The position numbers were made by a program, and so were the translations under genes. A model generated the notes under the pieces. The model saw only the letters and a program-made list of their open reading frames with translations. It searched no databases and had not been told where the DNA came from. DNA of 64,000 nucleotides from Methylocystis silviterrae (GTDB lineage: Bacteria > Pseudomonadota > Alphaproteobacteria > Rhizobiales > Beijerinckiaceae): assembly GCF_013350005.1 (NCBI RefSeq), contig NZ_JABVWW010000013.1, positions 1 through 64,000 of the forward strand, written 5' to 3'. Positions 34,046 to 44,930 of this stretch are shown piece by piece (position 1 is the first letter of the stretch; every line of letters begins with the position of its first letter).

Positions 34046-36007
34046 ATGGCGAACAATAAGGTCATTACCGCCGACGAGGCGATTGCGCTCATTCGCGACA
34101 ATGACGTCGTAACCACCACCGGCTTCGTCCAGAGCTGCATTCCCGAGGCCTTGCACGCCGCTTTGGAAAAGCGCTTCGTCGAGAGCCAGCATCCGCGCGA
34201 CCTCACGCTGATCATGACGGCCGGCGCCGGCGACTCCAAGGGCCTCGGCACGGGACGCTTCCATCACGAAGGATTGCTGCGCCGGGTGATCGCCGCCAAT
34301 TTCGGCCGCATGCCGAAGGTCGCCCAGGCGGCGCAGGAGAACAAGATCTGCGGCTACAATCTCCCGCAGGGCGTCATCTCGCAGCTTTACCGCGCCTGCG
34401 CCGCAGGCCAGCCGGGCCTCTTCTCCAAAGTCGGCCTCTACACCTATGTCGACCCGCGCTTTGGCGGCGGCAAGGTGAACGACCGCACCAAGGAGGACAT
34501 GGTCAAATACCATAACATCATGGGTGAGGAGTGGCTGTTCTATATCGCCACCAAGATCGACGTCGCCTTCATTCGCGGCACCTCGGCCGATCCTTCCGGC
34601 AATATTTCGATGGAGCGCGAGGCGCTCGTGCTCGACAATCTCGCTCAGGCGATGGCCGCGCATAACAATGGCGGGCTGGTGATCGCGCAGGTCGAGCGCA
34701 TCGTCGAACAAGGTTCGATCAAACCGAAGGACGTGCATGTGCCCGGCATTCTGGTCTCGGCGGTCGTCATCGCCGATCCGCCGGAAATGCACCGCATGAA
34801 CTATGGCGTGATCCACAATCCGGCGCTTTCCGGCGAAATCCGCGTGCCGGTCGAGAAGTTCGCCAAAATGCCGCTCGACGAGCGCAAGGTCATCGCGCGG
34901 CGCGCCAGTTTCGAGCTGCCGCCGAACGGCGTGGTTAATCTTGGCGTCGGCGCGCCGGAAGGCATCGCCGCCGTCGCCAACGAAGAAAAGATGACGCCCT
35001 ACATCACGCTGACGACGGAAGCCGGCGCCATCGGCGGCGTGCTCGCGGCCGGTTCGAGCTTCGGGGCCGCGACCAACGCCGACGCGATCATTCAGCAGAA
35101 CCAGCAGTTCGACTTCTATGACGGCGGCGGTCTCGACATGACCTGCCTCGGCATGGCCGAGTGCGACCTGCAGGGCAACGTCAACACGTCGAAATTTGGC
35201 GGACGCCTCAACGGCTGCGGCGGCTTCATCAATATCAGCCAGAACGCGCGACTCGTCGTTTACGCCGGCACCTTCACCAATGGCGGGCTGCGCGTCGAGA
35301 TCGCCGACGGCAAGGTGAACATTCTGCAGGAAGGCAGGAACAAGAAGTTCCTCAACGCCGTCGAGCAGATCACCTTCTCCGGCAAATTCGCGCAAAAGCG
35401 CAAGCAGCCGGTCTATTACGTGACCGAGCGCTGTGTGTTCAAACTCGTCGACAAGGGGCTTGAACTGATCGAGGTCGCGCCGGGGATCGATATCGACAAG
35501 GACATCCTGGCGCATATGGATTTCAAGCCCATCATCGAACACGCCGAACTGATGGATAAGCGCATCTTCATCGACGAGCCGATGGGGCTGCTCGCCGACC
35601 TGATCAATCTCAACATGTCCGATCGCGTCACGTACGACGCCGACCGCAACATTCTTTTCGTCAATCTCGAGGGCTGGCACGCCCGCACCAAGAAGGACAT
35701 CGACGATCTGCGCAAGACGCTGATCGAGGCGTCGGACAAGGTCGGCAAGCGCGTCAACTCGGTCGTCAATCACGACGGCTGGAAGATCAACGAGGCGCTC
35801 TACGACGATTACGCCGAAATGATCGACTATATGAGCCAGCGCTATTATCTGACGACGACCCGTTATGCGACGAGCGCCTTCGCGCGCCTGAAGATGAAGG
35901 AGGCGCTGTCCAAACGCGGACTGCAGCCGCATGTCTTCGAGCGGCGCGAGGCGGCGGAGAGCTTCCTCGAGGTCGTCAGCAAGGAAGAAGAGAAGGCGCC
36001 GGCGTAG
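34046..36007 (+). CDS. Acyl-CoA:carboxylate CoA-transferase (family I)
   Basis: This enzyme moves CoA between short acyl groups (acetate, propionate, acetoacetate or butyrate types). The 653-aa single chain holds both the alpha-like half (N-terminal) and the beta-like half, with the catalytic Glu325 in TEAGAIGG (ExGxxG). The C-terminal 130 residues form an extra domain beyond the usual 520-aa enzymes. The start at 34046 (MANNKVITADEAIALI) is the family start; the open frame begins at 33674 inside queD. Substrate cannot be set from sequence. Confidence 0.88.
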   Translation: MANNKVITADEAIALIRDNDVVTTTGFVQSCIPEALHAALEKRFVESQHPRDLTLIMTAGAGDSKGLGTGRFHHEGLLRRVIAANFGRMPKVAQAAQENKICGYNLPQGVISQLYRACAAGQPGLFSKVGLYTYVDPRFGGGKVNDRTKEDMVKYHNIMGEEWLFYIATKIDVAFIRGTSADPSGNISMEREALVLDNLAQAMAAHNNGGLVIAQVERIVEQGSIKPKDVHVPGILVSAVVIADPPEMHRMNYGVIHNPALSGEIRVPVEKFAKMPLDERKVIARRASFELPPNGVVNLGVGAPEGIAAVANEEKMTPYITLTTEAGAIGGVLAAGSSFGAATNADAIIQQNQQFDFYDGGGLDMTCLGMAECDLQGNVNTSKFGGRLNGCGGFINISQNARLVVYAGTFTNGGLRVEIADGKVNILQEGRNKKFLNAVEQITFSGKFAQKRKQPVYYVTERCVFKLVDKGLELIEVAPGIDIDKDILAHMDFKPIIEHAELMDKRIFIDEPMGLLADLINLNMSDRVTYDADRNILFVNLEGWHARTKKDIDDLRKTLIEASDKVGKRVNSVVNHDGWKINEALYDDYAEMIDYMSQRYYLTTTRYATSAFARLKMKEALSKRGLQPHVFERREAAESFLEVVSKEEEKAPA

Positions 36008-36538
36008 CCGGGCCAGCGGCTGGTTCCGAGCCTTGAAAGGCGAAGGGCCGAACGTCGCGTTCGGCTTTCGCCCGGGACTGTGCTTTTTAGCGATGGAAAT
36101 AAAACAGGCCCCGTGGCGCAGAGCTCACGGGGCCGTTTGCTTCTCTTGGAAGCTAGTCTGGATTGTCCAGTCTGTGAACGGGCGTCCGACGCTTGGCCTT
36201 TGCCTTCGGCCGCCCGGAAGATTGTCGATTGTCTCGGAGGATGGACGGATCAGGCAGCTGCTCCTGATCGCCCAGTGACCGGAACCAAACGCCGGTCAAA
36301 TGGTATGACCCGGTGGCGTCATGCTCCTCTCGCAACACTGTTGCTCGGTTCGGCTCATCAACAGGGGGTTTTTGAGCCTATCCTGGATCGCGTCCGCGTC
36401 GAGGTCCCGCCCGAGCGAGCCTGCCGATCATGCTGTCAGATCGACAGGTGCGATGTAACAAAAGATGAACCTGGTTTGGAATTCGGTCAAGAGCATTCCG
36501 TCGCCAAAAAACGGCGACCGCGGTTGCGCCCGGTAAAT
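36008..36538. other. Long intergenic region before the met operon
   Basis: I see no gene here. It includes a terminator-like hairpin at 36107-36134, and a smaller GGCTCA / TGAGCC hairpin near 36352-36377. Open frames across it lack ribosome sites and family resemblance. I looked for SAM-II, SAH and cobalamin riboswitch motifs, which would suit metF/metH, and did not find them by eye. Confidence 0.4.
36107..36134 (+). terminator. Probable terminator of the CoA-transferase gene
   Basis: A 9-bp perfect GC-rich stem (GGCCCCGTG, 36107-36115, with CACGGGGCC, 36126-36134) encloses a 10-base loop and is followed by GTTTGCTTCTC. The T-tract is weak, so efficiency is uncertain. Confidence 0.55.
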
Positions 36539-36568
36539 TTGACGTATATAGATATCTTTATGTCTAAT
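36539..36568 (+). promoter_or_regulatory. Promoter with embedded palindromic operator (SahR-like)
   Basis: TTGACG (36539-36544) and TCTAAT (36563-36568) are 18 bp apart. The spacer holds a 16-bp palindrome ATATAGATATCTTTAT (36546-36561), centred on GATATC with one mismatched pair. I recall AAGATATCTT-type palindromes for SahR-family ArsR regulators of methionine/SAM-cycle genes. Transcription start is predicted near 36575. Confidence 0.6.
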
Positions 36569-36577
36569 GCTGAAACC

Positions 36578-37588
36578 ATGAAGTCCGTCGCCAAATTGGC
36601 CCTCGACCCGACGCTTGCGGCGCTGAACGCCGCTGGAGAGGAGACGCGCCTACGTCTTCTGGCGTTGCTCGCCCAGTCAGAGCTGACGGTGAGCGAGGTT
36701 GTGGCGATCCTGGGCCAGTCTCAGCCGCGCGTCTCGCGCCATCTTAAGCTCCTCGTCGAGGCTGGCCTCGTCGAGCGCCGCCGCGAAGGGGCGTGGGCCT
36801 TTTTCCGTCTGTCGCCGGCCGGCCCGGCGGGCGCCCTCGCGCGCGCCCTCGTCGGTTGGCTCGAGGCTGACGACGCGCTTCTCGCCGGCGACCGCGCGAG
36901 ACTCGCCCAGGTGCGTCACGCGCGCGCCGAGAACGCCGCCCGCTATTTCGCCGCGCATGCCGAGGAATGGGACCGCATTCGCGCGCTGCATGTCCCCGAG
37001 GAGAGCGTCGAGGAGGCGATGCGCGAGGTCGTGGGCGAGAGACCGGTGCGCAATCTGCTCGATCTCGGCGCCGGCGCCGGACGGATGCTGGAGCTTTTCG
37101 CGCCCCAGGCGGAACGCGCCGTCGGCGTCGATCTTTCCTCCGCCATGCTCGGCGTCGCGCGCGGCCGTCTCGAAGAGACCGGCTTCGACAATGTGCAGCT
37201 GCGTCAGGGCGACATCTACGCGCTGCCGATCGAGCGCAACTCCATCGACCTCGCGATCATGCATCAGGTTCTGCATTTTCTCGACGATCCGGGCCGCGCG
37301 CTGCGCGAGGCGGCGCGGGTGCTCGCCCCCGGCGGCCGTCTGCTCGTCGTCGATTTCGCGCCGCATCAGGAAGAGGCGCTGCGCGATAAGCACGCGCACC
37401 GCCGCCTCGGCTTTTCCGACGCTGAAATCACCGGACTGCTCGCGCAAGCCGGTCTCGACATTATTCAACACCGGCAATTGGCGCCCGACCCCAGCGAAGG
37501 CGCCAAGCTCACCGTGTCCTTGTGGCTGGCGCGCGATCCGCGCGTCATCGCCGATCCCATTCCCACAGTATCTTATGAGACAGCCTGA
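36578..37588 (+). CDS. ArsR-type regulator fused to a SAM-dependent methyltransferase-like domain
   Basis: The product of about 336 aa has an N-terminal winged helix (EETRLRLLALLAQSELTVSEV, QPRVSRHLKLLVEAGLVERR) and a C-terminal Rossmann methyltransferase fold with the SAM loop LDLGAGAGRMLELF and LAPGGRLLVVDFAPH. Such fusions sit before metF/metH in alphaproteobacteria and probably sense SAM or SAH. The start at 36578 is preferred because promoter spacing puts transcription start at about 36575, giving a nearly leaderless message; an ATG at 36560 lies in the promoter. Stop and metF start share a base (TGATG). Confidence 0.85.
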   Translation: MKSVAKLALDPTLAALNAAGEETRLRLLALLAQSELTVSEVVAILGQSQPRVSRHLKLLVEAGLVERRREGAWAFFRLSPAGPAGALARALVGWLEADDALLAGDRARLAQVRHARAENAARYFAAHAEEWDRIRALHVPEESVEEAMREVVGERPVRNLLDLGAGAGRMLELFAPQAERAVGVDLSSAMLGVARGRLEETGFDNVQLRQGDIYALPIERNSIDLAIMHQVLHFLDDPGRALREAARVLAPGGRLLVVDFAPHQEEALRDKHAHRRLGFSDAEITGLLAQAGLDIIQHRQLAPDPSEGAKLTVSLWLARDPRVIADPIPTVSYETA

Positions 37589-38487
37589 TGTTTAACGCTC
37601 TTCATCCCACGGCGTCGCCCAACCAATTTGCGATCTCCTACGAATTCTTCCCGCCCAAGACGCCGGAGATGGAGACGCAACTCTGGCAGACGATCAATCG
37701 GCTGGCGGCGCTCAAACCGCATTTCGTTTCCGTCACCTATGGCGCCGGCGGCACCACCCGCGAGCGCACGCATTCGATCGTCGCGCGCATCGTGCGTGAG
37801 ACCGAAATGAAGCCAGCCGCGCATCTCACCTGCGTTTCCGCCGCGCGCGAAGACGTCGACGCGATCCTGCGCGACTATTGGGACGCCGGCGTTCGCCATA
37901 TCGTGGCGCTGCGCGGCGATCCGCCGACAGGCGTGGGGTCGAAATTTGAGGCGCATCCGAAGGGCTACGGCACGTCGACCGATCTCGTAAGCGGCATTCG
38001 TCGGATCGGCGATTTTGAGATTTCCGTGTCGACCTATCCCGAAGGCCATCCGGAAAGCGCCTCGATCGAACAGGATCTCGACGCGCTTCAGGCGAAGGTC
38101 GACGCCGGCGCGACGCGCGCCATCACGCAGTTCTTCTTCGACAATGACGTCTACTTCAAATTTCTCGACAAGGCGCGCGGGCGGGGAATCACCATTCCGA
38201 TCGTGCCCGGCATCATGCCGATCCGCAATTTCAAGCAAGTCGCGGGTTTTGCGCAAAAGGCCGGGGCGAGCGTGCCGCGCTGGCTCGCCGAGCGCTTTGA
38301 TGGACTGGACGAGGATCCGGAGACGCGCGCGCTCATCGCCGCGACGACCGCCGTCGAGCAGGTGATGAGCCTGGCGCGCGCCGGCGTCAATGAATTCCAC
38401 TTCTACACCAATAATCGCGCCGACCTCGTCTTCGCCATTTGCCATTTGCTTGGCGTGCGTCCCGTTCGTGAAAGGGCCATCGCATGA
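37588..38487 (+). CDS. metF: 5,10-methylenetetrahydrofolate reductase
   Basis: MetF reduces methylene-THF to methyl-THF, the methyl donor for MetH. The 299-aa flavoprotein begins with the SYEFFPPKT motif and has HLTC and ALRGDPP (folate/FAD-site) stretches and QFFFDND, all at normal spacing. It is coupled to the regulator upstream (TGATG) and to metH downstream (ATGA), so the three form one operon. Confidence 0.96.
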   Translation: MFNALHPTASPNQFAISYEFFPPKTPEMETQLWQTINRLAALKPHFVSVTYGAGGTTRERTHSIVARIVRETEMKPAAHLTCVSAAREDVDAILRDYWDAGVRHIVALRGDPPTGVGSKFEAHPKGYGTSTDLVSGIRRIGDFEISVSTYPEGHPESASIEQDLDALQAKVDAGATRAITQFFFDNDVYFKFLDKARGRGITIPIVPGIMPIRNFKQVAGFAQKAGASVPRWLAERFDGLDEDPETRALIAATTAVEQVMSLARAGVNEFHFYTNNRADLVFAICHLLGVRPVRERAIA

Positions 38488-41400
38488 TTTTCGACAAAGC
38501 TTACGGCCCCAATATTCTCCAGACTTTGGAGGAGGCCGCCTCGCGCCGGATCCTCATTCTCGACGGCGCCATGGGCACGATGATCCAGCGCCACAAGTTC
38601 GAGGAGGCCGATTTCCGCGGCGCGCGCTTTACAGATCACGCCAAGGATCTGCGCGGCAACAATGACCTGCTGACGCTGACGCAGCCCGACGCGATCAAGG
38701 CGATCCATGTCGCCTATCTCGACGCCGGCGCCGACATCATCGAGACCAACACATTTTCGTCGACGACAATCGCTCAGGCCGATTACGGGCTCGAGCATCT
38801 CGCCTTCGAACTCAATTGCGAGGGCGCCCGGCTGGCGCGGGCGGCGGCCGACGAAGTCGCGGCGAAGACCGGCGTGCGCCGTTTCGTGGCGGGTTCGCTC
38901 GGCCCAACCAATCGCACCGCGTCGATCTCGCCCGACGTGTCAAACCCGGGCTTTCGCGCCGTCACCTTCGACGAGCTGCGCGCCGCCTATAAGGAAGCCG
39001 CGCTTGGCCTCATCGAAGGCGGCGCCGACATTCTTCTCGTCGAAACCGTTTTCGACACGCTGAACGCCAAGGCGGCGCTCTATGCGCTCGAAGACGCGTT
39101 CGACGAGGTCGGAACCCGTTTTCCGATCATGATCTCCGGCACGATCACCGATCTTTCGGGCAGGACGCTCTCCGGTCAGACGGCGGTCGCCTTCTGGAAT
39201 TCGCTCGCCCACGCCAAGCCGTTTTCGATCGGCTTCAATTGCGCGCTCGGCGCCCGCGAGATGCGTCAGCATATCGCCGAGATCGGCCGCATCGCCGATA
39301 CGCGCGTCTGCGCCTTCCCCAACGCCGGCCTGCCCAATGAATTCGGGCTTTATGACGAAAGTCCCGAATATATGGCGGAGCTCGTCGGCGAATTCGCGAC
39401 CGCGGGTCTCGTCAATGTGCTTGGCGGCTGCTGCGGCACGACGCCGGACCATATCGCCGCGATCGCCGGCGCCGTGAAAGGCGTCGCCCCTCGCGCGATT
39501 CCGACGATCGAGCCGATGCTGCGTCTTGCTGGATTGGAGCCCTTCACGCTGACGAAGGACATTCCCTTCGTCAATGTCGGCGAGCGCACCAACGTCACCG
39601 GTTCGGCGAAGTTTCGCAAGCTCATCACCAACGGCGACTATGCCGCGGCGCTGGACGTCGCGCGCGATCAGGTGGCGAACGGGGCGCAGGTCATCGACGT
39701 CAACATGGACGAAGGCCTGCTCGATTCCGAACGCGCCATGGTGGAATTCCTCAACCTCGTCGCCGCCGAGCCCGACATCGCCCGCGTGCCGGTGATGGTC
39801 GATTCCTCCAAATTCGCCGTGATTGAAGCCGGCCTGAAATGTCTGCAGGGCAAGGGGGTCGTCAATTCGATTTCGATGAAGGAAGGCGAAGAGAAATTCA
39901 TCGCCGACGCGCAAAAGGTGCGCCGCTATGGCGCCGCCGTCGTCGTCATGGCCTTCGATGAAAAGGGCCAGGCCGACACTTTCGCCCGCAAGACCGAGAT
40001 TTGCACGCGGGCCTATAAAATCTTGACCGACATCGTGGGCTTTCCGCCCCAAGACATCATTTTCGATCCCAATATTTTCGCGGTCGCGACCGGCATTGAA
40101 GAGCATGAGAATTACGGCGTCGATTTCATCGAAGCCACGCGCGTCATCAAACGCGATCTGCCGCATGTGCATGTGTCGGGCGGCGTGTCGAACTTGTCCT
40201 TCTCATTCCGCGGCAACGAACCCGTGCGCGAAGCGATGCATTCGGTGTTCCTCTATCACGCCATCCAGGCGGGCATGGATATGGGCATCGTCAACGCCGG
40301 CCAGCTTGCGGTCTATGGCGAGATCGATCCCGAGCTGCGCGAGCTTTGCGAAGACGTCGTCCTGAATCGCCGCAAGGATTCGACCGAGCGCCTCGTGGAA
40401 CTGGCTGAAAAGTTCAAGGGCTCGGCCGGCAAAACCCAGGAAAAGGACGCCGCCTGGCGCGAGAACACCGTCGAGAAGCGTCTCGAATATGCGCTCGTGA
40501 ACGGCGTCACCGATTACGTCGAAGCGGATGTGGAAGAGGCGCGTCAGCGCTCCACGCGCCCGCTTGACGTGATCGAAGGTCCGCTGATGACCGGGATGAA
40601 TGTCGTCGGTGATCTCTTTGGCGCGGGCAAGATGTTCCTGCCGCAGGTCGTCAAATCGGCGCGGGTGATGAAACAGGCGGTGGCCTATCTCATGCCCTTC
40701 ATGGAGGCCGACAAGAGCGAACGCTCCACAGCCGGCAAAATCCTGCTGGCGACGGTGAAGGGCGACGTTCACGACATCGGCAAGAATATCGTCGGCGTTG
40801 TGCTCGGCTGTAACAACTTCGAGGTGATCGACCTTGGCGTCATGACGCCTTGCGCGAAGATTCTCGAAGTCGCCAAGAAGGAAAAGGTCGATCTCATCGG
40901 TCTTTCCGGCCTCATCACGCCGTCGCTCGACGAGATGTGTTTCGTCGCTTCTGAGCTCGAGCGCGAAGGTCTCGACACGCCGCTCCTCATCGGCGGCGCG
41001 ACGACGAGCCGCGTGCATACGGCGGTGAAGATCAGTCCCAATTATCGTCGCGGCCAGGCGGTCTATGTCACCGACGCGAGCCGCGCCGTTGGCGTCGCGC
41101 AGGCGCTCGTCTCCGAGAAGACGCGTCCTGACTATGTCGCGCAAACGCGCGCTGAATATGAGCGCCTCGCGGAGGCGCATGCCCGCGCGCAGGCCGACAA
41201 GCTGCGGGCGCCGCTCGCGCAGGCGCGCGCCAACGCTTATAAAATCGACTGGGCCGCCTATGAGCCGCCGAAACCCTCCTTCAGCGGCGCGCGCGCCTTT
41301 GCGAGCTATGACGTCGGCGAACTCGTCCCCTACATCGATTGGACGCCGTTCTTCCAGACCTGGGAATTCAAGGGGCGCTATCCGTCGCTGCTCGACGATC

Positions 41401-42206
41401 CCGAGCGCGGCGAGGCGGCGCGCACGCTGTATGACGACGCCCGCGCCATGCTGAAGCGGATTGTCGAGGAGCGCTGGTTCACGCCGAAGGCCGTCATCGG
41501 CTTCTGGCCGGCGAATTCCATCGGCGACGACATCGCGCTGTACAATGGCGAGTCGCGCAACGAAAAGATCGCCACGCTGCACACCTTGCGCCAGCAATTG
41601 CAAAAGCGCGACGGCAAGGCCAATCTCGCGCTCGCCGATTTCGTCGCGCCCAAGGAGAGCGGCAAGGCCGATTATGTCGGCGCCTTCGTCGTGACCGCCG
41701 GCGCGGAAGAAGAAAAGATCGCCGCGCGCTACGCCCGCGCCAATGACGACTATGGCTCGATCATGGTCAAGGCGCTTGCGGACCGTATCGCGGAAGCTTT
41801 CGCCGAGCGCATGCATGAGCGCGTGCGCAAAGAATTTTGGGGCTATGCGCGTGAAGAGAATTTCGCGCCTGAGGCGCTGCACGCCGAGCCTTACGCCGGC
41901 ATTCGCCCGGCGCCCGGCTATCCGGCGCAGCCCGATCACACCGAAAAGGCGACGATCTTCGATCTGCTCAATGTCGAAAAACGCACCGGCGTGAAGCTGA
42001 CCGAAAGTTTCGCCATGACGCCGGCCGCTTCGGTCAGCGGGCTCTATCTGGCGCATCCGAGCGCGCATTATTTCGGCGTCGCCAAGATCGAGCGCGATCA
42101 GGTCGAAGATTACGCCCGCCGCAAGGGCATGGAGGCGCGCGAGGTCGAACGCTGGCTCGCGCCCATTCTCAACTACGCGCCCGTCGCCGCGGAAGCGGCG
42201 GAGTGA
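38484..42206 (+). CDS. metH: Cobalamin-dependent methionine synthase
   Basis: MetH transfers a methyl group from methyl-THF to homocysteine. The 1240-aa protein has all modules: the homocysteine domain (about 10-340) with zinc cysteines including [11 protein letters not shown], the pterin domain (about 360-620, [13 protein letters not shown]), the cobalamin cap and Rossmann domain (about 640-890) with [10 protein letters not shown] that supplies the cobalt-ligand His, and the C-terminal SAM-binding activation domain (about 910-1230). It starts inside the metF stop (ATGA). Cobalamin is therefore required. Intact and normal length. Confidence 0.97.
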   Translation: MIFDKAYGPNILQTLEEAASRRILILDGAMGTMIQRHKFEEADFRGARFTDHAKDLRGNNDLLTLTQPDAIKAIHVAYLDAGADIIETNTFSSTTIAQADYGLEHLAFELNCEGARLARAAADEVAAKTGVRRFVAGSLGPTNRTASISPDVSNPGFRAVTFDELRAAYKEAALGLIEGGADILLVETVFDTLNAKAALYALEDAFDEVGTRFPIMISGTITDLSGRTLSGQTAVAFWNSLAHAKPFSIGFNCALGAREMRQHIAEIGRIADTRVCAFPNAGLPNEFGLYDESPEYMAELVGEFATAGLVNVLGGCCGTTPDHIAAIAGAVKGVAPRAIPTIEPMLRLAGLEPFTLTKDIPFVNVGERTNVTGSAKFRKLITNGDYAAALDVARDQVANGAQVIDVNMDEGLLDSERAMVEFLNLVAAEPDIARVPVMVDSSKFAVIEAGLKCLQGKGVVNSISMKEGEEKFIADAQKVRRYGAAVVVMAFDEKGQADTFARKTEICTRAYKILTDIVGFPPQDIIFDPNIFAVATGIEEHENYGVDFIEATRVIKRDLPHVHVSGGVSNLSFSFRGNEPVREAMHSVFLYHAIQAGMDMGIVNAGQLAVYGEIDPELRELCEDVVLNRRKDSTERLVELAEKFKGSAGKTQEKDAAWRENTVEKRLEYALVNGVTDYVEADVEEARQRSTRPLDVIEGPLMTGMNVVGDLFGAGKMFLPQVVKSARVMKQAVAYLMPFMEADKSERSTAGKILLATVKGDVHDIGKNIVGVVLGCNNFEVIDLGVMTPCAKILEVAKKEKVDLIGLSGLITPSLDEMCFVASELEREGLDTPLLIGGATTSRVHTAVKISPNYRRGQAVYVTDASRAVGVAQALVSEKTRPDYVAQTRAEYERLAEAHARAQADKLRAPLAQARANAYKIDWAAYEPPKPSFSGARAFASYDVGELVPYIDWTPFFQTWEFKGRYPSLLDDPERGEAARTLYDDARAMLKRIVEERWFTPKAVIGFWPANSIGDDIALYNGESRNEKIATLHTLRQQLQKRDGKANLALADFVAPKESGKADYVGAFVVTAGAEEEKIAARYARANDDYGSIMVKALADRIAEAFAERMHERVRKEFWGYAREENFAPEALHAEPYAGIRPAPGYPAQPDHTEKATIFDLLNVEKRTGVKLTESFAMTPAASVSGLYLAHPSAHYFGVAKIERDQVEDYARRKGMEAREVERWLAPILNYAPVAAEAAE

Positions 42207-42223
42207 TATCGAATCGATTGGCC

Positions 42224-42332
42224 TGTCATTCCCGGCGGACCGGAGGTCCGACCGGGAATCCAGGGCCAGTTCAAGAATGTTGGTCTTGCTCTGGATTCCC
42301 GATCGCGCGCGTTGCGCGTGTCGGGAATGACA
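42224..42332. repeat. 109-bp interspersed palindromic repeat, copy 2
   Basis: TGTCATTCCCGGC through TCGGGAATGACA, with inner GGGAATCCAG / CTGGATTCCC, matches the element at 8385-8493 in plan and in exact length. It fills the gap between metH and the DUF1810 gene and reaches to within 25 bases of that start codon. Confidence 0.85.
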
Positions 42333-42356
42333 GCGGAGTTGATCAACGGATTGGTC

Positions 42357-42788
42357 ATGACCGGCTCCCCGGGTGATGCTTACGACCTCGCCCGCTTCGT
42401 CGCGGCGCAAAAACCGGTTTACGCTCAGGCGGCGGCGGAACTCGCCGCCGGCCGCAAGCGCAGTCACTGGATGTGGTTCGTTTTTCCGCAGCTCGAAGGG
42501 CTGGGCGCGAGCGCCATGGCGCAGCGCTACGCCATCCGCTCGCTCGCCGAGGCGCACGCCTATCTCGCGCATCCTCTATTAGGCGCGCGGCTGAAGGCGT
42601 GCGTTGGACTGGTCAACAAGGTCGAGGGACGCAGCGCGCATGAAATCTTCGGCTCTCCCGACGATTTGAAGTTTCATTCGTCGATGACCTTGTTTGCGGC
42701 GGCGGCGCCGCAAGAGCCGCTTTTCGGCGAGGCTCTGCACAAATATTTCGCCGATCGCCGCGATCCCTTGACCCTCGCAAAATTATAA
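42357..42788 (+). CDS. DUF1810 family protein
   Basis: The 143-aa soluble protein has the DUF1810 landmarks: DLARFVAAQ, the GRKRSHWMWFVFPQLEGLG core, YAIRSLAEAHAYLAHPLLGARL and DDLKFHSSMTLF. Function is not known. The start at 42357 (MTGSPGDAYDLARF) avoids ATGs at 42312 and 42327 that lie within the palindromic repeat. It stands alone and precedes the broken cstA gene. Confidence 0.85.
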   Translation: MTGSPGDAYDLARFVAAQKPVYAQAAAELAAGRKRSHWMWFVFPQLEGLGASAMAQRYAIRSLAEAHAYLAHPLLGARLKACVGLVNKVEGRSAHEIFGSPDDLKFHSSMTLFAAAAPQEPLFGEALHKYFADRRDPLTLAKL

Positions 42789-42836
42789 GTTTCGTTGAAC
42801 CCGATGCGCCGAGAGTGGGCGCTATTCGGAGTTCTA

Positions 42837-44930
42837 ATGTCGATCATCAACATCGCCGACAGCCGTCAGACATTGAAGCTGTTTCCCTGGGCGCTCGTGT
42901 TCGCCCTCGTGCTGTTCTCGCTTTACACGCTCGCGGTCTCGCGCGGCGAGAACGTCAACGCCATGTGGCTCGTCACGGCGGCGATCGGAACCTACGCCAT
43001 TGGCTATCGCTTCTATTCGCGCTTCATCGCCGAGCGGGTGCTGGGGCTCGATGCGCGCCGCCGCACCCCCGCGCTTCGCCGCAATGACGGTCTCGATTAT
43101 GTGCCGACCGACAAATGGGTGCTGTTTGGCCACCATTTCGCGGCCATCGCCGGCGCAGGACCGCTCGTCGGCCCCGTGCTTGCGGCGCAGATGGGCTATC
43201 TCCCGGGAACATTGTGGCTCTTAACCGGCGTCATCTTCGCCGGCGCCGTGCAGGATTTTCTCGTCCTGTTCATCTCGACGCGCCGCGACGGGCGTTCGCT
43301 CGGCGATCTCATCAAGACCGAGATGGGGCGCGTGCCCGGCGTCATCGCCATGATCGGCATTCTCACGATCATGATCATCCTGCTGGCGGTGCTGGCGCTC
43401 GTCGTCGTTAAGGCGCTCGCGGACAGTCCCTGGGGCGCGTTCACCGTTTTCGCGACGCTGCCGATCGCCGTCTTCATGGGCGTCTACGGCCGCTATCTGC
43501 GGCCGGGACGGATCGGCGAAATGTCGGCGATTGGCTTCGTTCTGCTGCTCTTGAGCATCGCCTTCGGCCGCACCGTGTCGGAGAGCGCGTTGCTCGCGCC
43601 GCTCTTCTCCTTCAAGGCCGAGACCCTCGCCTTCATGCTCATCGGCTATGGCTTCGTCGCGTCGGTTTTGCCGGTGTGGCTGTTGCTCGCGCCGCGCGAC
43701 TATCTGTCGACCTTTCTGAAGGTCGGCACGATCATGTCGCTCGCGATCGGCATTTTCATCGTCTGGCCCGACCTTCAGATGCCGGCGATCAGCCGGTTCA
43801 TCGACGGCACGGGCCCGGTCTTCGCCGGCAGCGTCTTCCCGTTCCTGTTCATCACCATCGCCTGCGGCGCGGTGTCGGGCTTTCATGCGCTTGTGTCCTC
43901 CGGCACGACGCCGAAGATGATTGCCGACGAAACGCAAACGCGCTTCATCGGCTACGGCGCGATGCTGATGTAATCCTTCGTCGCCGTCATGGCGCTCATC
44001 GCCGCGAGCGTGCTGGAGCCCGGCGTCTATTTCGCGATGAACAGCGCGCCGGCGCTGATCGGCGCGACGCCCGATTCCGCCGCGGCGGCGATCTCCTCAT
44101 GGGGCTTCGCGGTCACGCCGGAGACGCTTTCGGGCGTCGCCGCCGAGGTCGGCGAGAAGACGATTCTGTCGCGCACCGGCGGCGCGCCGACGCTCGCCGT
44201 CGGCATGGCGCATATTCTCTCTTCCGCCGTCGGCGGCTCGGCTGCGAAAGCCTTCTGGTATCATTTCGCCATTCTTTTCGAAGCGCTGTTCATCCTGACC
44301 ACGATCGACGCCGGAACGCGCGTCGCGCGCTTCATGATCCAGGATCTCTTCGGCGCCTTCTTTCCGGCCTTCGGCAACACAAGGGCCTGGGCGCCGAACC
44401 TCGCCGCGACCGCCATCGCCGTGAGCGGCTGGGGCTATTTCCTCTATCAGGGCGTGATCGATCCGCTCGGCGGCATCAACACGCTGTGGCCGCTGTTCGG
44501 CATCGCCAACCAGATGCTTGCGGCGATCGCGCTGACGCTATGCGTCGTCGTGCTCTATCGGATGAAGCGCGAGCGTTACGCCTTTGTCGCCATCGCGCCG
44601 ACGGCGTGGCTCTATATCTGCACGCTGACGGCGGCCTTCGAGAAAATCTTCCATGACGATCCGCGTATCGGCTTTCTGGCGCACGCCAGAAAATTCGCGG
44701 CGGCCGCCGATAAGGATCAGCTGCTGGCGCCGGCGAAGACTCTCGCCGAGATGCAGCGCGTCATCTTCAACGACTATGTCGACGCTACGCTTTGCGCGAT
44801 CTATGTCACGCTGGTTCTGGCGATGCTCGGCTTCGCGATCAGAGCCATTCGCGCCGCGCGCGCCGCTGAGCATGTCACCACGCGGGAGACCGAGGATGAA
44901 TTGCACGATCTGCAGCCTGCCGGGGCTTGA
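42837..44930 (+). pseudogene. cstA: Peptide/pyruvate transporter CstA, interrupted by one in-frame TAA
   Basis: The frame encodes a CstA of about 697 codons, close to E. coli length (701), but codon 379 (43971-43973) is TAA. The same reading frame continues directly after it. The local protein reads GYGAMLM-stop-SFVAVMALIAASVLEPGVYF; in CstA the stop position normally holds Glu (MLxE.FVA), so one G-to-T change of GAA explains it. Both halves keep full sequence quality: GPLVGPVLAAQMGYLPG and SGFHALVSSGTTPKM upstream, TTIDAGTRVARFM and WPLFGIANQMLAA downstream. It could be a recent mutation or a sequencing error. GGAG precedes the ATG at 42837. Confidence 0.88.

Noticed and set aside
34013-35932. 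A 639-aa open frame on the minus strand
   Set aside because: It is antisense to the CoA-transferase gene, has no family resemblance or ribosome site, and reflects the high GC content that keeps shadow frames open.
36153-36338. Small minus-strand frame in the gap before the met operon
   Set aside because: No ribosome site, no family match, and it overlaps a region with hairpins; not counted as a gene.
36080-36577. Extended N-terminus for the ArsR-methyltransferase protein
   Set aside because: The extra residues include the promoter and operator and do not resemble ArsR proteins.
40203-42572. A 789-aa open frame on the minus strand
   Set aside because: It is antisense to metH and runs through the palindromic repeat; composition is Arg/Ala/Asp-rich shadow sequence.
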